Translations under genes and position numbers: made by a program
The notes under the pieces: model-generated
What the model was told of the DNA's origin: nothing
The model's input: only the letters and a program-made list of their open reading frames with translations
Database searches by the model: none
Assembly: GCA_022457065.1 (NCBI GenBank)
Contig: JAJGBQ010000002.1
Span: 3,162,001 to 3,226,000 of the forward strand
Direction of reading: 5' to 3'
Length of the DNA stretch: 64,000 nucleotides
Source of the DNA: Curvularia sp. ZM96
Taxonomy: Eukaryota > Ascomycota > Dothideomycetes > Pleosporales > Pleosporaceae
Part shown: positions 1 to 12,241 of the stretch, piece by piece
How the letters are laid out: each line of letters starts with the position of its first letter
Numbering within the stretch: position 1 is the stretch's first letter

Positions 1-288
1 GATGAGTGCAAGCTTGTGCTCGAGAGTGTGCTGGCAAATGAAGAGGCGAGCGGTGTGCCCATTCTCATCTTGGCGAACAAGCAAGATAGAGAAGATTGCG
101 TCGAGGTTGTTAGGATCAAAGAGGGTTTTGTCAGGAGAGTGTTTGAGGGGGAGAAGGGCGGGAATGTGAGAGATAGCAGAGTGTTGCCTTGTAGCGCGCT
201 TACAGGCACTGGTGTGCAAGAGGCTGTAGAGTGGTTGTGCAGCAGGATGGCTTTCAACAAAGAGGCAAGGCCACCGGTGATGCGGTAG
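1..288 (+). CDS. ARFRP1/Arl3-type small GTPase, C-terminal part (5' end outside window)
   Basis: The frame is open from the first base and stops at 288, so this is the last exon of a gene starting left of the window. The 95 visible residues carry the guanine-specificity motif NKQD (about residues 27-30) and the G5-type motif CSALTG, followed by the closing helix typical of Arf-like GTPases. The run from LANKQD through SALTGTGVQEAVEW to a short basic tail resembles human ARFRP1 and yeast Arl3. That family acts at the trans-Golgi, recruiting Arl1 and golgins. The P-loop and switch regions are not visible, so the subfamily is an inference from the C-terminal third only. An Arf-like GTPase is quite certain; ARFRP1 rather than another Arl is likely. 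Confidence 0.8.
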   Translation, partial: DECKLVLESVLANEEASGVPILILANKQDREDCVEVVRIKEGFVRRVFEGEKGGNVRDSRVLPCSALTGTGVQEAVEWLCSRMAFNKEARPPVMR

Positions 289-1353
289 CCTTGCTACTTT
301 CTGGAAATTTGGGCGACATCAATATACCCCATGATAGTGACATCAGTTTTCCGTCTTGTGGATATTTCTTTCAAGAAAGTAACTCTACCTTCGTACATAG
401 TATGCATTGAGTTTTTATACTCTACCAACTGCATTAACATTCACAGCGAGATTCTGCTCCTTCATCTCCCCCAACTGATTTTGCTCAATCGACTTGCATG
501 CATCAAAACCCTAGAAATAGTAATCAGAGTGTATCGTATCCAGCAGGACACCAGTAGGTCATCCCTAAACCTGGACCACCTGAAGCCTATTCTCGATATC
601 ATCACGCATTGTCTCAGCCCCCGTAGCATTTGCGTATCGTTTGCGGCCCAGAGTCGGGGCAGTGGGACACTAAACGGCATAGCATTGCCCCTGGTCGATA
701 CATTTAACCAACCCACGCGGTTGCGCGACATGAGAGTTGAACTGCCCACTGAGGCCTATGGAGCAGCATCCAATCCCAAACCCTCAGATAACCTCTCATT
801 CCAGGCGCCGCTCATCGGGCGGTTTCCAAGGTCGGTATGGAGATCCTTGGATGGCAACCTTCCTATAGTACAGAATAGGTCACTCGAGCGCTATCCGTAT
901 CCACCATTGAGGTTTCCAGCACCTGGCAGTGGGGATGAGAACGTAGCGAGTGTGGGGTACTGGCTTTCTGTTGGCTTTGAAGAGACAATCCGATCACCCA
1001 TGGTGTGCTCTTAGAAGGATTTCGAGAAAACAGTTTGGATCTGGGGATCTAGCGCTATCGCAGCTGATATCATCGAGATCATCTGCAAATAGTAACATAC
1101 GCTCGTCCTTTTGCAGATATGGGAAAGGTAAGTAGGAGAGGGGCTATTGGGTTCCTTCTGAAACCTTGACAGAAAACGAGGCTGAAAAGTAGATATAACG
1201 TACATTCCTACCCCATAAAGTGCAAATGCACACAAAATAAGACGATACTAGCGACCGGTGCCCATAAAGTTCATAGATCTATTCCAGAAATCGTAACGAT
1301 GGACATTGGTCCATTGGACGCTAAAACGGCTATCCCAACCTAGCTGATACGCT
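289..1353. other. intergenic, no gene supported
   Basis: This lies between the end of the GTPase gene and the end of the convergent aldolase-family gene. A 227-codon open stretch (331-1014, plus strand) has no recognisable domain and no convincing splice context, so I treat it as chance. No RNA gene or repeat was seen. Confidence 0.5.
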
Positions 1354-2403
1354 TCAATACCCCTTCCAGAGAACCTCGTCACAGTCAGGGTGCTTGAAAT
1401 CGCCATTGCTCATCTCGTACTCATATTCGAGGTCGGGCTGGAGCTCCCAGTACAGTGTTTCCGCGTCACTTCCCATACGGCATGTATACTCAGCGGCCTC
1501 ATCATCGATGTAGACCTTGGGCACGCCGTTGGCAGCAGCAGCTTCGACTTGAAGCTGAACTGCACAGGAGCGCTCCATAAGGGTGTAGAGGTACGCAGCC
1601 TCGTCGACGGTTTGCCCTACAGTCTGGCCAGTGTTAACACGGCAATGTACAATAATTTGCTTGTAGGTACAAATGATATAAACTTACCAGTAGGCCGTGG
1701 TTGCGCAGAATCATAGCCCTGCCCTTCGGTCCTAATGCGGCGGCTAGTCTTTTGCCCTCCGCCTCGTTGAGGACAACCCCGCCAAATTCTTTATAAACGG
1801 CTTGTGTCTCGCCATAAAAGTAGCACACGTCTTGGTTGATCATTTCCAAGGGCTTGGCGAAAGCGCTCCAGGCTTTGCCAGCTATACCGTGGCAATGGCA
1901 CGCGGCAGTGACATCGGGCCGCGCCTTGTGTAGCGCAGAGTGAATGAGGAAGCCCGCGCCATTGGCGGGCCTGCTCTGGTTACCTCCCACGACTTTTCCG
2001 TCGTAGTCGACAAGCACCATGTCCGAAGCCTTGATCAAAGCGAAGTGTTTTCCAAGGGGGTTTGTCCAGAAAGTGTGTGGGTGCTCGGGGTCGCGCACGG
2101 AGATGTGCCCACTCATACCCTCCGCCAATCCATGTCTAGCAAAGATACGAAAAGCACCTGTCGCAAATCATTAAATGCGTCTGACCACATATTAGGGGTT
2201 GTCTACTAACCTGCCATGTGAGAGAGCATCCATGCTCGCTGTTTGTCGTATGAAGAGAAGAGAGGTACACTGGGCAGACATACTCCCTGTGAGATAGCCT
2301 GGAGGGGCGTCAACTCTTTCTTCTCGTTGTCGTTCGAGCGCGGCACCAGCTGTTTGGCCTGTGGCACCGGTGTCGACTCGACTTGAATGGCTGAGGGGGC
2401 CAT
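1354..2403 (-). CDS. class II aldolase/adducin domain protein
   Basis: Three exons (2403-2211, 2157-1689 approximately to 1688, 1623-1354) join in frame to 310 residues; donors are GTTAGT and GTAAGT. The start is the only ATG at the head of exon 1. The domain begins with an ARHGLAEGMSGHIS segment, a hallmark of the family. Zinc-ligand candidates are the His pair in CHCHGIAG and the His of RNHGLL. Members include fuculose-phosphate aldolases, epimerases and metal-free adducin-like proteins; fungal members of this length are mostly uncharacterised soluble enzymes. All metal ligands appear present, so catalysis is plausible, but the substrate cannot be read from the sequence. The neighbouring peroxygenase gene lies downstream on the coding-strand map in the same direction, with no sign of shared function. 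Confidence 0.9.
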
Positions 2404-2948
2404 GTTGAGGTTATATGGGATGACAAAATCTGACTATAGATGAATGGGAAGATTGTTAAAAAGTTACAGTTGATAAGGAAAAGCGCCCACTGAGTTAAGC
2501 CCAAAAACGACTGGACTGATATTGTGCAGATAAGCACTATTTATTAACAAGACGAATGCTTGGTCGCCGCTCAATGAGGCATGTCCAAGTGAAAGAGTGG
2601 GTGCACACCGACCGGCCCGGTCCAGCTCGTGGGGGTATGCGGGGTACTTGCAACCGGTTCTCCATACCCAGTTACTCCCGCCTACGACATTTTTGTCCGG
2701 TCTACAGCTGCGAACATGATCTTTTTCTACAAAACACCACCCGGGATGGGATTCGGCAACTATTTCTCCAACGTGCGTGAAGTTTGATTCGTCACTAACA
2801 CACTTGCTTTGCTTCTCCCTGCTTCGAAAGCGAATTTTCTTCATCCGGTCGGCAAATCAGCAACACACCGATCCTGATGGCATTATGGACATCTAAACGA
2901 TGTTATATATAATTACATACTGATACAATATTCACACCTTATGCAACT
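2404..2948. other. intergenic spacer
   Basis: It holds the promoter of the aldolase-family gene (transcribed leftward) and the 3' flank of the peroxygenase gene. Open stretches here have no recognisable domain. I see nothing else. Confidence 0.5.
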
Positions 2949-4494
2949 CTACATCTTACCGCCAGGGAAGCTGGACAGCAAGCCCATGTCGAACTTGGCA
3001 GCTTCTGGGCAACCAAGCTGGGCAAGGAGCGGGTCCAAAACAGTGGTTAACTTTCGCACAGCAAGCAAAACGTTTCCAAGCAGACCATCCAGGATATCAG
3101 GCGAGGCAAACTGGATAAACTGGAATGCAAAGCACATGCAGTTGCTGCCTTCAAGGAGTGTTTCCGCGTTGAAAACACCGCCCGTGAGATCGCCAATGTT
3201 GACTCCAGTGAACGTGTTGGGTTCGCCAGTGTTGCCACCAACAACAGCCATGTACGGGAGCTCCTTGAGCATACGTAGGGCATCGAGATTGAGGCCGATA
3301 AGTGAGTACTCATCACCAATAGCGCGGCGGTACCACTGTGTTGAGAGTTAGCTAGTATCCCGATTCAAAAAATATAAATAGGTGCACATACGTTTTCAGG
3401 AATCCTCTCACGGCCTGGAGCCCATTTGAAGCTTCCCGGCTCTCCAGTAACACCCTCAAACGACATGAGAGTTTCAGCGCTAAGATAACCATCTGGAAAC
3501 TCAGCGCTGTGATTGCGGAAGAAATGATAGGTGAATAGGTAGGCTGCAGTGTTGATGGCAAAGTGTGTGAATGGACCGGCAAAGTAGCGACCGTTGGTTG
3601 CAATTGAGTTGTTGAAGCGTGAGCCGCGGAATGGAGTCATGACTGTGAGATCGTAACCGTTCGGGCCCTTAGGCATCGCCATGAGTTCTTCGAATTGGGG
3701 CAGGTTGACAGAATCAACGTCGCCACTGTAGTCAGTTAGTTATGTTAATTCCAAATTTGACTTGAGGAAGGTAGCGCAGTTGCCTACGACGTACGTCTTG
3801 TACAAGTCCCCTCGCGTTGGAGAGCAGTCTGCCTCAAAACGGTTGTGCGAAGCACTCAGACCTTGTGGCTCTCCAAGAAGACCAAGTGAAGAGGTCAATC
3901 CACCCAGGAGTCCTCCGCTCTTTGGCTTGCCGCCGATAGATACCGAGGTGACATCACCTGCCATGATACCTGCGTACACGGACAGGAATGCAGAAAACTC
4001 GGTCGACATGCCGAACACTGACGAATTGTTAGCATGTAGATAATCGATAGCACAATTTCACGCACCCTTAGTAGAAGCAGCCGTCAATTCCAAGACTGAT
4101 GCAACACCAGTTCGAGAAATGTAGCCGTGGTTGGCCAGGACGTTCAGACCTGGGCAAGGCCCACGAATATCGTTGGGGCCTGGAGCAATCTACAGTGACA
4201 TGTCAGCAAATGAAACGGATTTACTCTCTCAATGTCAAAAAAAAAAAAAATACATACGTATTGATGCTCTCCAGAAGTGCTAATGCGCTGAGCGTCAGCG
4301 TTGAATCCTGGCTTGATGATGCCGGCTCCGAGCTGACGCTTCACATCTACCTCTGCGTCCCTCTTGATCTTCTCCACCAACTCAGTGATTTCTGCGAGCG
4401 TTTCATCACTGATGTCCTTGTTGAGCAGGTTGGCCGGGAAGGCGAGCGTCGTCACAGCGAGCAACGAAGCGCTGCACAGCGTCGAAAATTTCAT
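2949..4494 (-). CDS. secreted heme-thiolate peroxidase (chloroperoxidase/unspecific peroxygenase family)
   Basis: Five exons (4494-4258, 4189-4066, 4017-3795, 3725-3392, 3335-2949) join in frame to 434 residues. The N-terminus (Met, Lys, then a hydrophobic run ending near AFPANLL) is a signal peptide, so the product is secreted. Exon 2 carries the PCPGLNVLANHGYISR block, whose Cys is the axial heme ligand. Exon 3 has the acid-base region HNRFEADCSPTRGD. Length and motifs fit long-type unspecific peroxygenases, which use H2O2 to hydroxylate or halogenate diverse organics. The acid-base tripeptide reads Glu-Ala-Asp; the usual one is Glu-Gly-Asp in long peroxygenases and Glu-His-Asp in chloroperoxidase. 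Intron 1 contains a poly-A run on the plus strand. The family call is firm; the substrate is unknown. Confidence 0.93.
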
Positions 4495-5266
4495 GGTTGC
4501 AGAACGTCAAAAGAAGAGGCGAAAACAAAACCAAGGCGTTTTTAAGGAGAGAAGTAAAGTTAGGTCTTGGTGCCAAAACAACAAAACCGATGACCCAGCT
4601 GCCGAGCATATTATAACTTTTCCATGTTGCACGCCACCGACATAGTCAAATGACCATCTTCTCCTGATTATCACATCGAGTCGCTGTTTGAATTACAGGG
4701 TGGGCAAGGTAGCATAGCATGCTCGCCTTGCCTACCTGAAAAAAGCGGCAAGGCTAACAGGTGCGACCCTCGACGCAGGGGATGCTTTATTACGTTCCCT
4801 ATGATTGGCTGTTGCGCTTCAATAGAGGTGTAGATCTTTCGTTAGGCCCAGTGAAAAGGGGCCGTGCATCAACGGGCCCAGACGCCACACGACGGCACTG
4901 CAACAAGGTTCAAGCCACGCGGGGCTCTAATCACACCGTCTTGGATTGTGCAGCCAGACTAGGTAATTGATCGTTTCTAACTAGAGAGCTCTACGCCATC
5001 GCTGCCGATTTTCTGCCGTAACTCAAATCTTGTTTCCCAAGCACCGCACAAGAGACCTCAAATGGAATGGAGATTTCTCAGCTTCGAGACCCGAGTAGGC
5101 GTAGATGAAGAACGGCACTGCTAGCTCTGTGGCGAGAGTGAAAAAAGAAAAAAAAAGAAAAAAAAAGATAGGGTATTACATTATGATTCGTTACTCATGC
5201 TGGGTCTATGTGTTGATGCTACAGATTGCCGCCGATTCGTTGAAATTTTCCTAAAACAAAATGAAA
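4495..5266. other. intergenic spacer
   Basis: It contains the presumed promoter of the peroxygenase gene and an A-rich tract near 5140-5170. No gene, RNA or repeat family could be supported. Confidence 0.5.
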
Positions 5267-6699
5267 TCATACAGGCAAATGCGGCCGGTGCTGTTTCGAG
5301 TCATCTAATGATGGAGAAGTGGACCCTGGGTGTGCGAGCGTGACTCGTCCAGTTACCGGGTCCACAACGAGATTGTCCATCTCAAGATAAGCTTCTTGGG
5401 ATTTTCCACTTACGTCAACCAAGGATTCTTGACTAACATTGCCTAAACTCGATCTTCGTTTGCTCGTCGATACAAGGGTGCCCTCAGTCTTGAAATGTTT
5501 GGAACCGAGTCTAGAAGCATTTGAACTTTCGCCAGTACCAGATGGAGTAGATCCATTAGTTCTCATTTTTCGCTCCCTCGATGAGTTCTGATAGGAGGCC
5601 ATGGCTGTGTTTACAGCATGTTTAAAGAATACTCGGAGTACGGGGATTGATGTCGCAACGATAGCCATGGCAGCCTCTGCTGTGGACCATATGACGCTTT
5701 TGGTGGCATCATCTGCATAAGTTAGCCGGTGTTGTAGAACGTATTGTTAATTCCCTACAGGAGATATCTTGTTTTGTCAACTGCTCGACATATCTGCCTC
5801 TGAGAATAGCAGTAATTCCTGCTCTTTGATGTTGTTAGCGAATCCCAAGACTTCGGAGTATATTAGCTCACAGTACTCCCAGGCTCATAGCGATGCCAAC
5901 ACCAATCTTCTCTGCAGAGCGCATCTGGAGATTCCATATGATCTTCCAGGGGATCAAAGCAAGGGATATATCCATGATTGCAGACCATACTGCATACCCA
6001 ATTAGTAAAACATCCTAATGAATCAATAAGACTCTACACACTGGCCTGGAATCGCCCATAGATTACAGAAGGCTCCTTGTTTACACATGTGCCAGGTATG
6101 AAATCCACGAACGTCTTGGCTAACGGTTTGCATAGAACCCAGGGTATGACGCCGGCCGGTACCGCGAAGATGAACAGAGTAGCTATAGCAAAGCAGACAT
6201 AATGTCTGAGCCACCCTTCCGTCAGTCGAAATAGTGTTACTCCGAACGAGATCTTGCTGAGAGTGATAGCGACGACAGAAACGCTGAGCCCGCTGGCACC
6301 ATAGTATGTGATGCGCTCGAGATTGCCGACGTTAACTGGCACAAAAGTTAGACCCGCTACATCGCATGTGCGCCTATATATTGGACTTTCTTACTGTCGA
6401 ACACATGTTTTCCGAATCCTAGGTTTATGTTGAGCTGAATTAAGATCACCTGGCCGAGGAGGAAAACCTGTGTGCGCGTTAGCGATGAACTTCTTGAATA
6501 GTTGTGTGTTCATTCTGCTTACCCAGCTAATGGTGAGTAGAAGACTGTCATACCACAACTTTCCTTGTCCTAATTGGATCCAGAGGCGAAGACCGAGAAA
6601 AAATCCAGAGATACCGCAAAGCGACCAGGCGGCGACGCTCATGAGTGGACCATGTGTCTCTGCCGGGTTACTAACCCAGTTCTCTAACTGGCTTGACAT
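5267..6699 (-). CDS. Pth11-like seven-transmembrane receptor (fungal rhodopsin/SAT4-type domain)
   Basis: Six exons (6699-6523, 6467-6395, 6335-6042, 5989-5872, 5823-5759, 5712-5267) join in frame to 390 residues. Hydrophobic helices alternate with short loops through residue ~260: the first near SVAAWSLCGISGFFLGLRLW, others around YYGASGLSVSVVAITLSKIS, the segment ending VPAGVIPWVLCKP, and VIWSTAEAAMAIVATSIPVLRVF. The RYVEQL...YDATKSVIWSTAEA stretch is characteristic of the fungal Pth11/SAT4 integral-membrane family. The tail (~130 residues) is Ser/Thr-rich, presumably cytosolic. In Magnaporthe, PTH11 senses surface cues before appressorium formation; most homologues are orphan receptors. 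No extracellular CFEM domain is seen. The structure is confident; the ligand is unknown. Confidence 0.88.
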
Positions 6700-9328
6700 G
6701 CGGGATATGCTGGATGGCAGTCAAGCTATGAGAAACTCCCCCGTTCGGACCTCAGGTTCAAGAATGGGATTGGAACCGCATGTAAAAGTACAAACGGCTT
6801 CGTTATAGCTGCATAACATGGAAGAAACATGCCGCCGCCAGCGTCTCCCATTCTCCACATCCCCAGTACCTAGTGCTCGGAAGGGCGTCTGGCCAGACCC
6901 ACCCTTTCGGTCGGGAATTTTATGAAAAGGGCGGGTAAAAGGAACGTTGCAGTTTGGATGCGGATGTGTCCATCCCTCTGAGCAAGGCGACTCCCATCAC
7001 GGGGCAGGGTCGCATCTTGGTTCTCACTGGGGTTTTCCTGGTTAGGACTTGATTACCACTTGCCGGCCCACCCTGTCGATCTAGATTTCCTACCTGGTAT
7101 TGCTCTTGGGGTTCGATGAGTGAAAATGACTCGTATGGTGTGGGCTACCGGCGGCCCGCGGGGTGATCGTCGGCGCGAATGAGATTAGTCTATGAGCTAA
7201 GATCGAGTTCATGCGTCCGATAGGGCCGCATGCTCGAGTCGCACATGAGATAGGGTTTGTGTAACTCAGTGTTTAGCCGCAGATCGACATCCTTTGAGCT
7301 TGGCATAGTTTCTTCGGGTGTATGATGGCGTAGGGGTACTCAAAACGCAAGACTAGAAAGGGTTCACCAAACGTTCTCGAGTCATGATGGAGCAGTTCGG
7401 TGATGTACTAAAAACCTAATCACATGGCCCACAACGTGGCAATGTCATTTTGACTGCCGGCAGGGTGTCCTTCGTGCCCTGTTTCCTGGAAATCTCCTTA
7501 GGGTTGTGACGGGATGTGTGTTCCCATTTCGATGACAGGCTTGAGGCCGGTCCTATTATGATAGCTTGTGATCTGTCGCATCGCAGATCCATGGCTTCTG
7601 GGCGTCGGACGATGTTCTTTTGACATCACCAACGGATTCCGAAGTAGCAATCTTCAGCTCAAACTGCGACATGGTTACCGTATTCACGATGGAGCAGCGC
7701 GTCATATTGATGGCGTGCTATGTTTGGAGGAGACTCTTTATGCTAGAACTTGCGCTCTCACTCGGGGTTTACAACGTGCTGACTCCACTTTCCGAGCTCT
7801 CGGACTGCTATTGTATTACTTCCGCGGAGCCAAACTCGCTGCTGCATTCATCTGCGTGATCCATGCTGCCAATCCGCACGGAATTACTCACCTCATTGGT
7901 CTTTTGTATTCCAAAGAAAGCCCTCTGACGGAGGCTTTTGCGGCTAGATGCTCGGATGGAAGGTTCTTAGGAGCCACAACTGTGCCGTCACATGCGGGAA
8001 GCCTCTCCAAGCGCTGCTGCGCTTTGGGACTTTCTTTTGTGCGAAATGAAAGATTCAAGGGTATCTATCCAAACACAAGTTCTAAGCTTATCCAACGTCA
8101 TTCTTCTTCTTTCTTGCTTTTTTGTTCCAGCGTCGACAGGTCCCGAGTACTTGGCTTCTGTATCTTGAAACCGGCTTTTTGTGGCTTGTCGTTTGCTCCG
8201 TAGTGAGGTGGCGTCCATCAACACAACTTTATGCATGGCGTTTGGGATTTAGCATAGCCCCAAATACGCGGCAATACTTATGGTTAAATGTGAGGGTTGC
8301 TTGCACGTCGCGCAGCGCCTGTCCCTTCTGCTAACCTAGGTCTGCAATTACTGTCTTTCATTCAAAGTTCGGTAATCGAAATTCATTTGATAGATGGGTA
8401 AACTCCACAGGTGACCGATAGGTAAAGCACCATTTTATTTATTCTCAATCTCACTTCACCATTTCCTGAATTCCGACTCAGCACATAATGCGAGCTGTTA
8501 AGTCAAAACACGTCCATCCGATTCACTGTCTCGAGGTCCACTTTACCCGGCGAACCCACATAAAAGATGAGAAACCAAACAACAAAGACCTAGAATACAT
8601 TTGATATGAAGAGACCCAACACACCGAAACAACACAAACCAAACCCTAGCCGCACTGTGCCACACAGCCAAATGTACATAGTACATAAGCGTTGTTCTAA
8701 GTGCCTAGGAGGGCGCCACGGCATCATCGGAAAACCTTCCTGTCGATAAGCCACGAGCCTCGCCAACGTCCGACCCTACACCTTGGCAGATCAGATGTTC
8801 GACACGAAAAAAAAACAGTCAGCGCGTAAACATCTACGTAATCAACGAGGAAAAAGAAAGGAAAAGGAAGGAGAGTGAATGACTCGCCACTGATACACCC
8901 TCCATCACTTCTAGACCCAATATCCAAATTCGCCTCGCACACCTACTACACCCCGGCCCCCGTATTCCCCTTGCTCCTCGCCCATGACCAGCATACCAGT
9001 CTCTCGGCATCGCCACCCCTCCCGCCTTCCCCTCCCCACCAAATGCAGCAGCACCCCAACCTCATCCCAACCCCGTTCCCAGAACAGCAAAAAAACGGCC
9101 AAACAAATCCATCATGTGACCCTATCGTCTTCATCAGCACCTTATTTTCCGCCGATACAAGCCCGTACCCTCCCTCCCTCCCATCCGTCCTATCCGTGCA
9201 CCAATCGGTTTTGGCTGCCTTGCCCAGATCCATCCACGGGCATACATACCACAGTATACTAGATCCCGCTTACTTGCCGAAATCCCCCTGCCCCCACAGA
9301 TCGGATACTAGCATCCGCCGTCCGTCCT
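6700..9328. other. long intergenic stretch, no gene supported
   Basis: From the receptor gene to the microsatellites this DNA has only overlapping open frames without recognisable domains. One plus-strand frame of about 210 codons at 7568-8203 begins with GTG and has no domain or splice context. The C-rich plus strand at 8870-9330 gives Pro/Ser-rich low-complexity frames. It may contain untranslated regions or a non-coding transcript that sequence alone cannot show. Confidence 0.4.
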
Positions 9329-9354
9329 TCTCTCTCTCTCTCTCTCTCTCTCTC
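9329..9354. repeat. (TC)n microsatellite
   Basis: About 13 uninterrupted TC units. It lies 3' of the glutamate decarboxylase gene in non-coding DNA and is probably length-variable between strains. Confidence 0.95.
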
Positions 9355-9425
9355 GCTTTCTCATTCTCACTCCGCTAGGTACCCGAACGCCGTCCGCCCC
9401 ACCCACCCCCTAGTATGTAAACGGT

Positions 9426-9444
9426 GGTAGTAGTAGTAGTAGTA
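9426..9444. repeat. (TAG)n trinucleotide repeat
   Basis: Six units of TAG on the plus strand. A shorter tetranucleotide run of TAGG follows at about 9552-9566. Non-coding. Confidence 0.85.
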
Positions 9445-10126
9445 CTGCTCAAAACACCGAGTACATACATCCGCGACGGGACGAACTCGGCACTCGTTGG
9501 TGGTGCATTGGGATTGGGGGACGATCTAAATAAGTCACGAATTGCCTAACTAGGTAGGTAGGTACCTAACTAACTCACTAACCAACACACACAAAAGAAG
9601 GTTACTTGGCGCGAAACGAAAATAAGAAACGGCCGGTACAAACTGTCCCCAACTGTCGTCAGTTTCACATTCTGCAAAGTGTGGGTCTCGCGAAGTCCAA
9701 GCCACGTTCAACCGGCGCGTTTTTTTTTGGCTTTTCACAACGATCGAACTAGCTACTAGCAGAGGGGCTGGTAGTGCGCCGAATTCGCTCTTGTTTTGTC
9801 TTGGCGTTGATGCTGGGCTTGTATTCTTAGCAAGGAAAGAAAGGTTACAAAGGGAAGGTGAGAAAGGTAAGAAAGGTAAAAAAAAAAAGTTCTTGGCCCG
9901 ATGGATGTCGGTATCGGCGTGCTGATGTGCAATTTCGGCGAGACTACAAGAAGATCGGCAAAGGCAGGTGAAATGAGGATGAGTGAGAGAACTTGAACAG
10001 AACTGGCTGTCTTCGATTTCTCAAGTTCATAAGAGTCACTGTTCATGATTTCATTTCTAGTCTGTCTAGGATACTCGTTCTATACTGCGCCTGACTAAGC
10101 CGCAGTAGGCACATCGTCTATCCAGC

Positions 10127-12241
10127 TTAGCAAACTGCATGTGTCTTGCCCGTCTTACTCTGCAGACTGTGCTTCTCCTGGAAGTGGTCCGTCGCGCGCC
10201 TCTGGAAAATGGGGCTGACAAGAGTCGAGCGGCGGCGCATGGCGAACTGGTGCCTGTGGTCATGTTAGAACTCAATGCCCAGTATCAAGGGAAAAAAACT
10301 TACTCCTTGTGTTCCTGGATCTTCTTGGCGTCAAGCGCATCCAGAGTTTGCAATGCTAGCTTGAAGTCTGAAATCAAGGCGTCGCATCGAGACTTGGTAA
10401 AGTCTTCTCGGACGACAACACGCAGCATCTTCATCTGCTCAGAGTGAGGTGCCATGGTGTAGGCGGGTACAACCCATCCGCGCTCACGGAGTTGATGTGC
10501 AATGGCAAACTCGTCGTACTGCTTGCCGAGGTCCTCGTCAATACGGCATGCGACAAGAGGAAGACCCTCGCCACCGCGTTGGCTCATGATTACGAAACCC
10601 ATGGACTCGAGGTTCGCAGCTAGGTAGTCAGCAGTGCGGGTAAGGTTCAGCATTATCCTCCTGTAACCACGCTTTCCAAGACGAATGAGTTGGTAGTACT
10701 GTCCAATGATCTGCGAGGCTCCACGCGAGAAGTTGAGCGTGAAGGAAGCCTGGTCGGCACCGAGGTAGTTGATGTTGAAGACAAGTTCCTGAGGTAGATA
10801 CTGGGGGTCGCGCCAGATGACCCAACCTACACCTGGGTACACCAGGCCATATTTGTGTCCTGAAGCATTGATGGTTGTAACCTTGGGAAGGCGGAAGTCC
10901 CAGAGAAGACCGGGGTTGACAAAGGGAGCGACGAAGCCGCCAGAGGCAGCGTCAACGTGGATGTTGACATCCATGTCTCGCTCAATAAGCAGGTCATTGA
11001 TAGCCTTGATGTCTTCGTACTCGCCGGTGTATGTTGTTCCGAGAATTGCGCCTATTTCTATTTAGCAAGAGTGTGACAATGCAGGCTGACAAAAATCATA
11101 CAAATGCCAATGGTGTTCTCATCGCACATGTCTACGGCTTCCTTGGGGTCAATGACATAGCGGTCGGCCGTGCAGTAGACATATTTCTCCTCAATATCAA
11201 AGTATCGGCATGCTTTCTGCAAGTCGTCAGCATCAATTGGTTTCTCGTCCTGGTGTTTTGAGCAAGAAGATTCAATACTCACCTCCCAGCAAACCTGTAC
11301 GGCCGAGTTCATGACCATGTTGGGCTTGTCATACGGCTTTCCCTCTGCCTTGCGCTTGTTTTGCCAGAGCTTCTTCATGGCTAGCACTCCCAGCTGCACA
11401 GTGTCAGCCAAAGTTCTCATATCTCGTCACGTCGATACGAACCATGATGGCCTCGGAAGATCCAATTGTCGAAGTGCCAATAATGTTGGCATCGTCTGTG
11501 GACGGCGCATTGAACAGCCTCGCAATCATGGAGACACATCCTGTTTATTGCTGAGCCACTGTTCCCAAAGCTTTCATTATGTTCCAGTAATACGTACGGT
11601 TCTGGATGTCGGCGCTAACGGGGTATTCTTCGTAGTCGATGAAGTTCTTGGAAAAGGCGTCGCTAGATGGTACGGTTATTCTGATATTCTCAAGAAGGAA
11701 GTATTTTGCGCATACACCATGAGCTTCTCGACCTCCTCTTCCTGCAGATTCGGTTAGCACTGAGCGGCGTAAACGAGACGGGTGGGGCTATACCATGTAC
11801 GTTGTGACGAAAGAAGCCAAGTTCAGCGTTGGTGTTCCGTCGAGTGTGAGGTCATCTTTAATCATCCGGTATGCCCTAGCAACGGGTCAGCAACTTGCGT
11901 CGAGCCGCTGTTTCCGATGCGGTACATACACCTGAGGAGGCATCTCCCGCTCCTGTGCTCGGTCAGCATGTTGAACTTATCAATGCGTGTTCTGTGAAGG
12001 AAACCCACCGGCATCTCGTGCTTGGGCAGATCCTCTGAAGCATACTAGTAGTAACCAAATTAGAGTGATATCTCTCTAGATGTTTTTATCATCTTACTTT
12101 GGAACCATAAACAGTTGCCGTAAAATCGTCGAGCTCGTCATCTGGGCTCAGGTTGATGGTGCTTGCGTTGGCAATCTCCTCGAACTGCGCCTTTTCGTCG
12201 GAGATTTCCTTGAAAGTGGCTACGCGATTGATGTGCACCAT
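10127..12241 (-). CDS. glutamate decarboxylase (PLP-dependent)
   Basis: Eleven exons join in frame to 535 residues: 12241-12098, 12044-12009, 11952-11930, 11875-11794, 11741-11716, 11662-11598, 11540-11443, 11393-11283, 11249-11102, 11051-10304, 10253-10127. The enzyme makes GABA and CO2 from L-glutamate in the cytosol, feeding the GABA shunt. The PLP lysine is in NASGHKYGL, and HVDAASGGF supplies the cofactor-binding Asp. The block after QNR (Cys-Val, then ...IIGTSTIGSSEAIM) is the usual GAD core. An apparent stop right after EHKE at 10301 is really the first base of a GTAAGT donor spanning TAA; the last exon adds 42 residues ending GKTHAVC, a tail I recall from fungal GADs. Truncating at 10300 would be wrong. 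Confidence 0.95.

Noticed and set aside
331..1014. Long plus-strand open frame (227 codons)
   Set aside because: No domain, no splice context, amino-acid mix looks random, and an overlapping open frame exists on the other strand.
7568..8203. 211-codon plus-strand open frame
   Set aside because: Starts with GTG, has no recognisable domain, and overlaps other equally open frames.
8875..9378. Pro/Ser-rich frame with repetitive Ser-Leu end
   Set aside because: The composition follows from C-rich DNA and a TC microsatellite, not from a protein family.
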